DNA of 64,000 bases, taken from positions 81,852,968-81,916,967 of the forward strand of contig JASWHV010000012.1 in NCBI GenBank assembly GCA_030760725.1, written 5' to 3'. A model generated the notes under the pieces. That model was not told where the DNA came from. It did no database searches and saw only the letters and a program-made list of their open reading frames with translations. Of the stretch, positions 21,104 to 31,596 are shown one piece after another (positions within the stretch are counted from its first letter, which is position 1; each line of letters begins with the position of its first letter). The DNA is from Neostapfia colusana (Eukaryota > Streptophyta > Magnoliopsida > Poales > Poaceae). Position numbers and translations under genes: made by a program.

Positions 21104-22467
21104 CTAAGGACCTCCCGGCTCCCGCCGGAACCTTGCGGCTATAAGGGCGGCCACATCCTCGACTTCTGCCCTGGCAGCTTGCTCCCGCTCTGCGGCTGGG
21201 CCCTCTCTCGCTGGTTCTAGCGAAAAAGAGGGGTCGCGGCTCTTAAAGCATGCCAGCACATGTGAGGCGACCTCTAAGGCTAGGCCGCGCCCCTCGGCCT
21301 CAAGCTCGCTGGCGACCACCGAGTCTAGCCTGTCCAGCTTGGCGCCGATCGACTCCAGCGCGGGGATCACCTCCAACGCAGGGGCCGCGGTCCTCACCGG
21401 ACTGAAGCCAAGACGGATCAGGGCGGACCCTGCTCGATCCACGAAGCTCGAGACCGCAAGAGCCTCGGAGGACCGCAAGGCCGAAAGCTCCTCCACCTCG
21501 TGGCGGGCCGCCTGCAGAGCCTCCAGGTTCCTCTCGGAGAATTCCTTCTCCTTGGCCGCCAGGGAGCTCTCCCGGAGGAGAGTCTTGGCGAGCCGCTCCA
21601 ACTCAGCGGCCTTGAAGTTGGCGGTCAACTCCCGGTCCAAGACCGCCCGGCGATCACGGGAGACCTGTTCCTCCCTCAAGTCGAGGTCTGCCTTCAGGAT
21701 CTCCAGCTCCTCCATCCGAGCTCGAAGGTCATCCTCGCCCGCAGCCAGCTGCGCGGCGACCCTCTCTGCCTCAGCTGCCATGCAGCGCTCCCGTTCCTCA
21801 ACGGCGAGTTCACGGCGCTCCAACCACTGCCGTATCTCCACAGCAGCAGAGAGGCTCTCCTCGGCCCGGGCGTGTGCCTCCAGGGTCTCCCTGTTGATCC
21901 GCCGTGATTGGGTGTCCATGCAGTCGACAGCCCGCTTCATCCGGTCGAGGAGCACTTCCCTGAAGTCGAGCAACTCCCGCCTGGAGTCGAGCTCACTCTT
22001 AACCTTCGCGGTCCTCTCCCGCAAAAGGTTCCCCCAGGTGAGGAGGCGGTCCCGTTCAACCGTATACTCCTCCCGCTCGCGCCCTAGTGCAGCCAAGACC
22101 TGCTGGACGCTCATCTCGGCAAGCGCGAAGGCATCCGCCAGAGGCAATGGAGCAACAGAGGCCGGGGCAGTCCCCCCGACCTCCTCCATTACCTCGTCCT
22201 CAGGAAGAACCGACGCACCAGCAACCGAGACGAGACGCCAATCAGGAGAAGCTGGCTCCGAGGCTCTGGCAGCCAGGCCAGCCGGGCTCTCTTCAGCTTC
22301 TGGCTCCTTGACCTGAGGAGAGGGGCGAGCCGGGGAAGGCGGTGCTGGAGAAGAGGCCGGGCCGCCTAGTGCAGGGTCAACCTGCGCTGGCTTGGGGGCC
22401 GCGGTGGCCGTCTCGGCAGGAAGAGACGCCGCCGCCGCGGAGTCCGGGCACACCGGAACAGGAGAAG
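21104..22467 (-). pseudogene. Antisense ORF of element 3, C-terminal part (coiled coil)
   Basis: An antisense frame reads from the element 4 insertion point to a TAG at 21104-21106. It encodes a Pro/Ala-rich acidic linker and then about 230 residues of charged heptad-like sequence rich in E, R, L and A (for example ELDSRRELLDFREVLLDRM), predicted coiled coil, and a C-terminal segment with FVDRAGSALIRLGF and SHVLACFKSRDPSF. The frame continues exactly into the N-terminal part at 34910-35269 when element 4 and one TSD copy are removed, giving about 570 codons in all. Antisense ORFs at this place are known in Tat-lineage elements; their function is not established. Disrupted here. Confidence 0.8.
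22463..22467. repeat. Target-site duplication of element 4, left copy
   Basis: AGAAG precedes the LTR start TGTAAACCCC. The matching copy is at 34910-34914. Confidence 0.95.
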
Positions 22468-25400
22468 TGTAAACCCCAAATTTCGATTTAAAAACCCTAA
22501 ACCATGTTCAGAGGGGAATTTAAAAATTTTTGGACGTGTTGCATGTTTTGCAAAAATTCAAATTCAAACTGGAATTCAAATTAGATTCAAAACAGAAAAG
22601 AAATGGAAAAAGAAAAAGAGAAACGGGAAAAAAACCGGCCAGTGGGCCGAAACCCGCCAGACGGCCCAGCTTCCCCGCGCCAGCCCGCCCCCGCGCGCGC
22701 CGCGCTGCCTCTCACAGACGGGTGGGACCCGCCTGTCATCCCTAACCCCGCGACCCCGGACTTTTCCCCGAGCGCGCGCGATCTTAACCGATCGGAAAAC
22801 CCGTCCCGCAGCCCGAATTCCGGTCCCAGAGGACTCCAACTCGATCACAACAGACCCACCGCCCCCCCCCCCCGGCTATAAAAACCCCAGCCCCGATCGG
22901 TTTTTCTCACGCGATCGCCGATTTTCACTCCGGTGAGCACCGAGACTTCGCCGGTGAATTCTGGCCGATCTAAGCTCGGAAACTCTGATCTAACTCGCTG
23001 GTCTTGATCCACCGCCTCCGGGGAACTTTGCAGGTGCAGAAAACTCGAAGAGTTACGGTGTAAACGCAGCGCCGACGAGCTTCGCCGTGGTTTTGCCTCG
23101 GACCTCGCCGCCGATCACTTTCCAGGACCCCCGAGCTCGAGAAAACCCCCGAGGTGAGATCCCTGACCTCCCCTCTACCGATCTAGGCCATAAGATCACA
23201 GTTCTAGGCAGAATTCTCGCGGATCCGAAACTTTCCGGCGAGATCGCCGCTTCCCGCCGCCGTGCGCCGCCGGCAGCGCCGCCCGCGCTCGATCAGAGCG
23301 ACGTGGCCGCTTGTGCGCCGTTTATTTTAAATCGCACGGTAGACTTTAAATCCCCGTGTACCGGTTCGATGTTATAATCTCAGCCGTCGGTTTAAAATCG
23401 GACGGTCCACGTCAACCCCGCGTTATAAAGACTGGAATTCTTACGTGCTACCCCCTGGGGTTCTCTGAAATTGAGAGCTAGCCCCGGAAACTTAAGATCT
23501 AGCCCCTGGAACTCCAGAAAATCATGTAAATTCATTTAAAAGTCAGTTTTAGCCCCTGGACTTAATAGAAATTAGGAAAAACACCTCTGATAAGTGTAGC
23601 TAGACCCCTGGAAATTATGAAAATAATATTATAGACCCTGTAATGGGGTGAGTTCATTATTTTAGCCCTGTTTAGTATTTAATGTAGAAAATTGAATATG
23701 TAACTAGTGTTTAAAAATTAAAAAGTGGGACAAACATAATTGTCAAAATTAATTAAAGACTTTCTCAGTACTTAGAAAACTTTGGAATGAGGTAAAAATA
23801 TATTTTTGGACTGAAATGAATCTGTTTCATTTAATTATTCACATTATTTAGTATAAGGACACATTTTTAAGTAAAGAATAGTTATAGAAAAATAGGGAAA
23901 ATAATTATGAAATAGTCTACATCAGAAGCCAAGGTCAAAATATGATTTTAAATTATTTAGGACCAGAACCTATTCTGTTTAGGTGATGTGTATTACTAAT
24001 TTAATAATAAAATACACAATTATGCATAGGAATATAAATCTGAAAATATAGCAACTAGTAAATGATAAATGGAGTTTCTAAAATCCAAAGAGTTCAGTTT
24101 AGGGTTGATAGAAGTTGTGAAGGCACATATGGAGAAGAAAAATACTTTCAATACATACTTGGTAGTTTAATGTAAGGAATTTATTTAAAACTGAAACACA
24201 ACACATATAATGGTGAATGAATTTCATAAATATGAATGTGTGGTTTGTATGAAGTAGAGGTGTGAACTATGTCTTATGATTGTTGTTTTTCTTTTGCTAT
24301 GTGTGATGGTATGAAGTAGAACCTGTTCAAGAACAAGTTATTCATTTCCAAGATCAGGACTACCCATTTCAAGAGCAGCAAGAAGGAGGCAAGTGTCCTT
24401 GACCACTTTGATCCTATGCTAGGATGTGTAGATAGAATTATTTGCATTGTCAAATGAAATATGAAACCCATGCTAGGAAAGTTTCCCTAGAATTGCATTA
24501 CCTTGTTTCCTTGTAGCTTGGGTTGGGATTTATTTTGTCATGTCATTTATTTACATGCATATGCTTAGCCATGCTTAGAATGGGATATTTGGGATATGAG
24601 ATCATCAGTTTATTATACCATACTCTTGAATGAGTTATTGTGAGTTATGTAGAGGTAGGGATCAAGGCAAGTTGGATGTTTTGGTTGTGTGCTGGGTGCA
24701 CGAGACTTGGGTTTGTGTTTAGTACTTGCCTGGATCCTAAGGACCGGTTCATGGAGCATGTAACCCGGCTTTACAGTGCCAACCACATACTGAGATGGGG
24801 CAGCTTGGCCAATTAATTAGGTGTATCCCCGTCGTAGTATGGGTGTGTTGGATGGTGCGGGGAGTAGGTGTCAGCTGGACTACCATATGAACCGCAAGGC
24901 TCAAGAGGGGGCCACTGCAGCGGGGTTGGAGCCTCTTGTATGCTGTTAGGGGTGAAACCTCAGTGGGCCCACGCTCCTCGGGAATCCCTTTGTAATGGCT
25001 TCGTAGTGATCTCCTGGCTACACACCTGGGAAGTGTGAATGTGGATCGTAGCCACTGGCATAATGGAGGTTCTTTTAGTCCACCCGGCAACGGGGGATGA
25101 AATCACTACTTGTGGGTACAGTGGTACAAACTCTGCAGAGTCAAAACTGTCTTGACAGCCGTGCTCACGGTTAAGAGCGGCCTGGACTTATTCATGATTA
25201 GAGGATTGATGGTTTTGGAAGTTAAGCGGGGAGCTTAACATTGGAAATGATGTTATGGTTATTGGATTATGATGATGGGATGGGAGATTGAGACCATTTC
25301 ACCTGTGTAGTAATGTAGGTGCTTAATAAGCTAAGGTGATAGGTATTAATTGCGTAGTGCTTTAACCATGAGTTCAATCTTTCCTTGTTCTAGCCATGCA

Positions 25401-25784
25401 TGATATAATTTTCCCACACTTGCTGAGTACCATTGGTACTCAACCTTGCATATTTGTTGGTTTATATTGCTGCTCAGGTCAAGATAATGAGGTGGTGTAT
25501 AATGACCAAGACTTTGGACCCGAGGAAGGTTTTTAGGTTCATGAAGACCCCCGGGCAACGCCTGTGATGGAGCCCTAAAGAATAATATTCCGCTGCTAGT
25601 TTATTTCCTTGTGATGAACTTATTATTGTCCATCGAGACATTTACTATGTAAGACTTACTTATATTCGACACCTGGCTTGTAATAAATGATGCTTCACTA
25701 TTTGTCATCACATGTATGAGAAAATGATCCTGGCATACATGTGATATTCACTTGGTTGTTTCTTCGGAAAAACCGGGTGTGACA
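22468..25784 (+). repeat. 5' LTR of element 4
   Basis: The first bases read TGTAAACCCC against TGTAACACCCC in the 3' LTR. The body has the TATA box (22877-22883) after a long C run, leader exons (24320-24388 and 25478-25536) and the hairpin domain as in element 1. It lacks the long TATATA microsatellite of element 1. It ends GGGTGTGACA. Confidence 0.95.
22877..22883 (+). promoter_or_regulatory. TATA box of element 4 5' LTR
   Basis: TATAAAA after a C-rich run, equivalent to 4960-4966 in element 1 and 32002-32008 in the 3' LTR. Confidence 0.75.
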
Positions 25785-25788
25785 GAGG

Positions 25789-25800
25789 TGGTATCAGAGC
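25789..25800 (+). promoter_or_regulatory. Primer binding site, initiator tRNA-Met type (element 4)
   Basis: TGGTATCAGAGC lies four bases after the 5' LTR. Confidence 0.95.
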
Positions 25801-25829
25801 CAAGGTTGCCCGTAGGAACGTGGACCTAG

Positions 25830-25999
25830 GTAGAAATGGACGTATTTAAGGGCCCTATTTTCTTAAAAACTATTTTCCAAGGTGTGGGTGGAAAAGTGTT
25901 ATAAGGAGTCATTTTCTTCATCTTACCCCATCTTTCATTCAAAATAGGATTTTTGTTTGAGATTTTATCTAACCTAATTTTAAATTCTTTTTGTTTTAG
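25830..25999 (+). other. Candidate leader intron ending at the ORF0 ATG (element 4)
   Basis: Donor-like CTAG/GTAGAA lies 29 nt after the PBS; branch-like CTAAC is near 25970; acceptor CTTTTTGTTTTAG touches the ATG at 26000. The 170-nt length and T-richness fit a plant intron. An alternative acceptor, GATTCTGCCAG, touches the gag ATG at 27082. If both are used, ORF0 and gag-pol would come from differently spliced RNAs. Confidence 0.5.
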
Positions 26000-26779
26000 A
26001 TGGTTCGCATGATTCGCACCGCTCGTAAGTCCACAGGAGGGAGAGTTCCCGTAGTTGCCCTTGCCGAAAGAGAGGAGAGTCGTCCAGTGACGTACCTTTC
26101 CTACGGATTGGCAGTAGGAGATTTGTTGCGCCGTCTTCGACGTATGCTCGAAGCCGCCGGCAATACGGGCAAGCTGATCATCCACTATAACTCCACCAGG
26201 ACCATCCGTGAGAAGAGGGAAGAATGGAGTTCGGAGATGAGGATTATACACGAGAATCAGCTGCTTAAGATTCACCACTCTCCAGCTTGTCGAGCCACAC
26301 AAGTTGACGCGGAGAAAGATGTCACCTGGGAGGCCATCACCTGCCAGAGTCACATCTATCGTCGCCACTTGGACAAAACTGAGTACATGTATGTCCTCCA
26401 ACGTGAGAGTGGTACCACGGAGTACAAGTACCCACCGGTGCAGCAAGGGACTTCCCATGAGCACATGGACTTGTGCTTGGAGGATGCTGCTATGCTCAGC
26501 ACTCGACTGCAGGAGTGTCAACAAGAGCTTCAGGATGTCCGAGACACCCTGAAGGAAACGGAGGCGTTGCTGCGAGCTTGCTTAAAGGCGAGAGAAAGAG
26601 GAGATGGGAATGAACTGTGTGTCACCGTGAGTGATCCATGGACTTCTGACTCCCCGGATCGCCGAGCAATCAGGCGTCGTCGCACTTCTCCACCAGCAGC
26701 CTCCCCACCCAAAGCAGAGTCAGAAGGTAGCCGAAATGAGGAGGAAGATCCCGAGGAGCAAGCTCAAGAGGACGAGTAG
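26000..26779 (+). CDS. ORF0 with histone-H3-like N-terminal tail
   Basis: 259 residues, unbroken, upstream of gag in another frame. With the Met removed, residues 1-23 can be aligned to the histone H3 tail without a gap: R2, T6-A7-R8-K9-S10-T11-G12-G13, P16, L20 and A21 are identical, whereas K4, K14, K18 and K23 are replaced. There follows a region of about 140 residues without a domain I recognise (EEWSSEMRIIHENQLLKIH, DVTWEAIT, TEYMYVLQ), a coiled-coil-like segment (about 165-200, with QECQQELQDVRDTLKE), a basic RRAIRRRRTSPP stretch that could act as a nuclear signal, and a strongly acidic tail. Extra ORFs upstream of gag are known in some rice gypsy elements; I know of no assigned function. 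Copies in elements 5 and 6 show it is an old part of the family. Confidence 0.85.
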   Translation: MVRMIRTARKSTGGRVPVVALAEREESRPVTYLSYGLAVGDLLRRLRRMLEAAGNTGKLIIHYNSTRTIREKREEWSSEMRIIHENQLLKIHHSPACRATQVDAEKDVTWEAITCQSHIYRRHLDKTEYMYVLQRESGTTEYKYPPVQQGTSHEHMDLCLEDAAMLSTRLQECQQELQDVRDTLKETEALLRACLKARERGDGNELCVTVSDPWTSDSPDRRAIRRRRTSPPAASPPKAESEGSRNEEEDPEEQAQEDE

Positions 26780-27081
26780 TGTAGAGTCTTTCCCCTAGCT
26801 AGCAAGAAGTCGAGTAGTCGAGTCGTTACGTAGTTAATGGTGTGATGATGCTTGGTGTGTGACGTGAGTTGTGGAAGCCATGAGCAATTGTCCACAGCCT
26901 CGTCTTCAGATTGTTTTGCTTTGGTGTGTGAACCCACAGGAAATAATAGTGCATTTATTTGGTGTGAGATATAAACCCTCGTAAAAATTTTAACAAAGCC
27001 TCAACACTTCAAAGTACAAACAAATGAAAGTAGTAAGATGATGCTAAATGATTTCAAATTGACCTTGGTTGATTCTGCCAG

Positions 27082-30000
27082 ATGGCCGGAAGAGGAAAAG
27101 GACGTGCTGCCAACCCCGCCAACAACAACGATGAGGCATGCAACCCTCATCTTTCTGGAGGCCAGGACAGGGGTGGTCGCCGTGAAAAAGTTGACTCTCT
27201 CCACCAAATGCTGGAGAATCAAAATCAGCTTATCCAGAACTTGACTCAAGTGGTGGCCAACTTGCATCAAGTTCCACCTCCACAAGCGGCACCACGCCAA
27301 CCAAGGTTGAGTGAGTTTCTAGGAACTCAACCTCCAAAGTTTGCAAGTGCTGCTGAACCTCTGGAGGCAGATGATTGGCTGAAGACCATTGAAAGTAAGA
27401 TGAGGATTATACAATGCCAAGGGTATGAGAGGGTGCTGTTTGCCTCTCATCAATTGCATGGACCTGCTGCTGATTGGTGGACCGCCTACGTGGCCGCCCA
27501 TCATGACCCTGAGAACATCACTTGGGAAGAGTTCAAGCGTAGCTTCCGCAACCATTACATCCCAAGAGGTGAACTCAAAAACAAGAGGAAGGAGTTTCTG
27601 GGACTGCAGCAGGGAAACATGACGGTGAGGGAATACCTCACTAAATTTACTCAACTATCCCGTTATGCTCCACGAGACATAGAGACTGATGAGCAGAAAC
27701 AAGATTGTTTCGTGGAAGGACTTACCGCAGAGATGCAGTGTGCAATGTCCTCCAATGAGTATGAAAGCTTTCAAAAGATGGTGGACAGAGCGTTTGTGGT
27801 GGAAAGGAAGCTAAAGGCCCTGGAAAATGAGAATAAGAGGAAGGCGGGGTGGTCACATCAAGTCTCAGGGAGCAACACCCGCCCACGTATGATGCAGCAA
27901 CCTACGGGGCAGACGAGCCGTGCTGCGGTACCCTATTCAGCACCAAGAGGGTACAACCCAAACTACAGGCCTCCCGCAGCACCTGCACAGCCGCCACGTC
28001 AGTTTGTGCAGCAGCCTCGCCCCGCATATCCACCTCGACCAGCAGTGCAAGGACCCCCGAACCAACCCCAAGACAACAAAGGCCAAGCATCTAAGATTGG
28101 GGTGCAATGTTTCAGCTGTGGTGAAGTGGGGCACTACGCCCATAAATGCCCAAAGAAGAAGCCTGCGCCGCCACAACAGCAGAATGTAGTGAGAGGACGG
28201 GTGAACCATGTCACTATGGAGGAAGCACAAGAGGCACCCGACGTGGTAGTTGGTAAGTTTCCTGCCAATTTACACCTTGCAACTCTGCTGTTTGATTCTG
28301 GTGCTACCCACTCGTTCATTGCTCAAGGGTTTGTTAAGAAGCATGACCTAGCAACCACACAAATGAACCATATGCTAGCGGTAAACTCTCCAGGTGGAGA
28401 AATAAGGACAAGACAGGTGTGTCCCAAAGTGAGCCTAGACATTAATGGGGTAGTATTTACGGCTAACCTCATAGTGATAGATTCACAAGGAATAGATATT
28501 ATTTTGGGTATGGATTGGTTGACCAAACATAAAGGAATCATCCATTGTTCGACCAGAACGGTGGAACTAACTCACCCCAATGGCACAAGAGTAAAGTTCA
28601 TAACGATACACGAGCCTAGGAGGGACATCAAATTAAATCAAGTGGAGGTGAAAGTTGAGGAAATCAGGACTATCAGGGAATATCCAGATGTTTTTCCGGA
28701 GGAATTGCCAGGTATGCCTCCCGATCGTGACGTGGAATTCGCAATTGAGCTAGTACCGGGAACAGCCCCGATATACAAGAGACCTTATCGAATGGACTCC
28801 AAGCAGCTAGAAGAGCTCAAGGATCATTTGAGAGAATTGACGGAGAAGGGGTATATTCGCCCTAGTTCCTCACCATGGGGAGCTCCGGTGATATTTGTGC
28901 CTAAGAAAGACGGAACCCAAAGGTTATGCGTGGATTACCGTGCCTTGAATGAGGTAACCATCAAGAACAAGTACCCATTACCCCGCATTGAAGACTTGTT
29001 TGATCAGTTGAGGGGAGCTTGTGTGTTCTCGAAAATTGATCTCAGGTCGGGGTACCACCAACTCAAGATAAGGCAATCTGATATTCCCAAGACAGCTTTC
29101 GTATCTCGGTACGGACTGTATGAATACACTGTCATGCCTTTCGGGCTAACCAATGCCCCGGCATATTTCATGTACCTCATGAACAAGGTATTCATGGAAT
29201 ATCTGGACAAATTTGTGGTGGTTTTCATAGATGATATTCTCGTCTTCTCCAAAAATGAAGAAGAACATGAGAAACATCTAAGGTTGGTGTTACAGAGGCT
29301 GAGAGAACACCAACTATATGCCAAGTTGAGCAAGTGTGAGTTTTGGCTGAAGAGAGTTCCCTTTTTAGGACATATAATCTCGGAGGGAGGAATCTCAGTC
29401 GATCCCGCCAAAATCGAGGATATCCAGAAGTGGAAGACCCCTGAAAATGTCGGGGAAGTTCGAAGCTTTTTGGGCTTGGCTGGATACTATCGACGGTTTA
29501 TTGAGGGATTCTCCAAGATCTCGAGACCTCTCACCAAACTGTTGGAAAAGGGAATCGCATTCACCTGGACGCCACAGTGCGAGACGAGCTTTCAGGAGCT
29601 AAAGAAGAGATTGACAACAGCCCCAGTGCTGGTTATGCCAGATATGCAGAAGAATTTCACAGTGTACTGCGATGCCTCTGGAAATGGGTTGGGATGTGTT
29701 CTCATGCAAGAAGGACATGTCGTGGCATATGCATCCCGGCAGCTTCGGAAGCATGAGAAGAACTATCCTACACATGACCTAGAACTAGCCGCAGTGGTAC
29801 ACGCGTTGAAAATTTGGCGGCACTATTTGATGGGGAAGAGGACAGAGATATATACGGATCATAAGAGTTTGAAGTACATATTCACACAGCCAGATCTCAA
29901 TCTCCGACAAAGGAGATGGTTAGAGCTAATCAATGACTTTGATGTGGGCATCAACTATCATCCTGGGAAAGCAAACGTCGTGGCCGATGCTTTGAGTCGG

Positions 30001-31551
30001 AAAGTGCAGGTCAATAAGTTGAGTTTGAAGGACATGCCTGCAGAATTGAAGGACGAGGTTATAAGACTCAATCTATGTCTAGTAAATAGTGGTGAAGCCA
30101 TCGCCATGGAAGTGGACTCCACACTCGAGCGAGACATACGCGAGGGCCAAAAGAATGATGAGAAGATACAAGAGATCCGACAGCTCATCAAGGAAAATAA
30201 AGCTCCTGGTTTTAGAGAGGATGAACAAGGAACGGTGTGGCACGGGAAAAGGATCTGTGTGCCAGAAGTAAAGGAGATCCGTGAATTGATTTTAAAGGAG
30301 GCTCACGATTCCGACTATTCCATTCATCCTGGGAGTACGAAGATGTACCAGGATCTCAAGAGCAGGTATTGGTGGTATGGCATGAAGCGAGATGTCGCGG
30401 AACATGTTGCCCTATGTGACACATGTCAGTTGGTGAAAGCAGAACATCAACGACCCGCGGGATTATTGCAACCACTCAAAGTACCTGAATGGAAGTGGGA
30501 AGAAATCAGCATGGATTTTGTCGTGGGATTGCCTAGGACCCAATCCGGGTATGATTCAATATGGGTCATTATTGATAGGCTAACCAAGGTAGCTCATTTC
30601 ATCCCTGTGAAAGAAAGCTACAGTGGATCTAAATTGGCAGAATTGTACATGTCAAGGATTGTGTGTTACCATGGAGTGCCAAAGAAGATAGTGTCGGACC
30701 GAGGGACACAGTTCACCTCGAGGTTTTGGCAGAAGTTGCATGAAACCATGGGAACCCATCTGAACTTCAGCTCTGCCTATCATCCCCAAACTGACGGGCA
30801 GACGGAGAGAACCAATCAGATCCTTGAAGATATGTTAAGGGCATGTGCACTCAAAAATAATAGGAGTTGGGACAAGAACTTACCGTATGCGGAGTTTTCC
30901 TATAACAACAGTTATCAAGCTAGTATGAAGATGTCACCGTTTGAAGCTTTGTATGGAAGGAAGTGCAGAACTCCTCTATTTTGGAACCAAACAGGAGAAA
31001 GTAAAGTGTTTGGTCCAGAAGTGCTACAAGAAGCCGAGGCGAAGGTGAGGGAGATTCGCAACAACTTGAGGATAGCACAAACACGCCAGAAGAGTTATGC
31101 TGATGTACGAAGAAGAGAACTCGTTTTCAACGTGGGAGACTATGTTTATCTCAAGGTGTCCCCTATCAGAGGACTTCGTCGGTTCAAGGTGAAAGGGAAG
31201 TTGTCACCTCGATACATCGGACCCTTTCAAGTTTTGGAAAGAAAAGGCGAAGTGGCGTACCAACTAGAGTTACCGGTTCATCTATCGGATGTACACGATG
31301 TATTCCATGTGTCACAACTCAAGAAATGCCTGAGGACGCCTGAGGAGGTGTTACCCATGAATGAAGTGGATGTAGCTGAAGATTTGTCTTATGCCGAGCA
31401 ACCATACAAGATTTTAGAGACAATGGAACGCCTCACCAGAAATAAGAGAATCCGGATGTGCAAGGTGCAGTGGAAGCATCACTCAGAAGAGGAAGCCACC
31501 TGGGAACGGGAAGATGAGCTCAAGACACAATTTCCGGAATTGTTTTCTTAG
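27082..31551 (+). CDS. gag-pol: Gag-Pol polyprotein with chromodomain (element 4)
   Basis: 1,489 residues in one frame. In order: Gag core (about 75-260, with EPLEADDWLKTIE and WEEFKRSF); CCHC knuckle at 343-356; aspartic protease with DSGATHSFI (D405); reverse transcriptase with IDDILVFS (D717, D718); RNase H beginning near D864; integrase with HHCC finger (H1075, H1082, C1112, C1115) and the DD35E triad (D1145, D1206, E1242); GPF module; and a C-terminal chromodomain from about 1437 (VQWKHHSEEEATWERE). No frameshift separates gag from pol. The chromodomain is expected to steer integration to H3K9-methylated chromatin, as shown for other chromoviruses. The start ATG follows an acceptor-like CTGCCAG. 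All catalytic residues I could check are present. Confidence 0.96.
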   Translation: MAGRGKGRAANPANNNDEACNPHLSGGQDRGGRREKVDSLHQMLENQNQLIQNLTQVVANLHQVPPPQAAPRQPRLSEFLGTQPPKFASAAEPLEADDWLKTIESKMRIIQCQGYERVLFASHQLHGPAADWWTAYVAAHHDPENITWEEFKRSFRNHYIPRGELKNKRKEFLGLQQGNMTVREYLTKFTQLSRYAPRDIETDEQKQDCFVEGLTAEMQCAMSSNEYESFQKMVDRAFVVERKLKALENENKRKAGWSHQVSGSNTRPRMMQQPTGQTSRAAVPYSAPRGYNPNYRPPAAPAQPPRQFVQQPRPAYPPRPAVQGPPNQPQDNKGQASKIGVQCFSCGEVGHYAHKCPKKKPAPPQQQNVVRGRVNHVTMEEAQEAPDVVVGKFPANLHLATLLFDSGATHSFIAQGFVKKHDLATTQMNHMLAVNSPGGEIRTRQVCPKVSLDINGVVFTANLIVIDSQGIDIILGMDWLTKHKGIIHCSTRTVELTHPNGTRVKFITIHEPRRDIKLNQVEVKVEEIRTIREYPDVFPEELPGMPPDRDVEFAIELVPGTAPIYKRPYRMDSKQLEELKDHLRELTEKGYIRPSSSPWGAPVIFVPKKDGTQRLCVDYRALNEVTIKNKYPLPRIEDLFDQLRGACVFSKIDLRSGYHQLKIRQSDIPKTAFVSRYGLYEYTVMPFGLTNAPAYFMYLMNKVFMEYLDKFVVVFIDDILVFSKNEEEHEKHLRLVLQRLREHQLYAKLSKCEFWLKRVPFLGHIISEGGISVDPAKIEDIQKWKTPENVGEVRSFLGLAGYYRRFIEGFSKISRPLTKLLEKGIAFTWTPQCETSFQELKKRLTTAPVLVMPDMQKNFTVYCDASGNGLGCVLMQEGHVVAYASRQLRKHEKNYPTHDLELAAVVHALKIWRHYLMGKRTEIYTDHKSLKYIFTQPDLNLRQRRWLELINDFDVGINYHPGKANVVADALSRKVQVNKLSLKDMPAELKDEVIRLNLCLVNSGEAIAMEVDSTLERDIREGQKNDEKIQEIRQLIKENKAPGFREDEQGTVWHGKRICVPEVKEIRELILKEAHDSDYSIHPGSTKMYQDLKSRYWWYGMKRDVAEHVALCDTCQLVKAEHQRPAGLLQPLKVPEWKWEEISMDFVVGLPRTQSGYDSIWVIIDRLTKVAHFIPVKESYSGSKLAELYMSRIVCYHGVPKKIVSDRGTQFTSRFWQKLHETMGTHLNFSSAYHPQTDGQTERTNQILEDMLRACALKNNRSWDKNLPYAEFSYNNSYQASMKMSPFEALYGRKCRTPLFWNQTGESKVFGPEVLQEAEAKVREIRNNLRIAQTRQKSYADVRRRELVFNVGDYVYLKVSPIRGLRRFKVKGKLSPRYIGPFQVLERKGEVAYQLELPVHLSDVHDVFHVSQLKKCLRTPEEVLPMNEVDVAEDLSYAEQPYKILETMERLTRNKRIRMCKVQWKHHSEEEATWEREDELKTQFPELFS

Positions 31552-31580
31552 AAACACCAATCTCGAGGACGAGATTTCTT

Positions 31581-31596
31581 TTAAGGGGGGTAGAGC
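31581..31596 (+). promoter_or_regulatory. Polypurine tract of element 4
   Basis: TTAAGGGGGGTAGAGC lies directly before the 3' LTR. Confidence 0.85.

Noticed and set aside
21339..22316. 325-codon plus-strand ORF
   Set aside because: It is the mirror frame of the antisense coiled-coil ORF. Its Ser/Arg-rich content is what codon reversal of Glu/Ala/Leu-rich sequence gives.
25826..26524. 232-codon minus-strand ORF
   Set aside because: It overlaps the leader and ORF0 on the opposite strand, with no motif and no equivalent length in elements 5 and 6.
26000..26779. ORF0 as a captured complete histone H3 gene
   Set aside because: Only the tail matches; no histone-fold helices or other H3 blocks follow, so at most a short fragment was captured.
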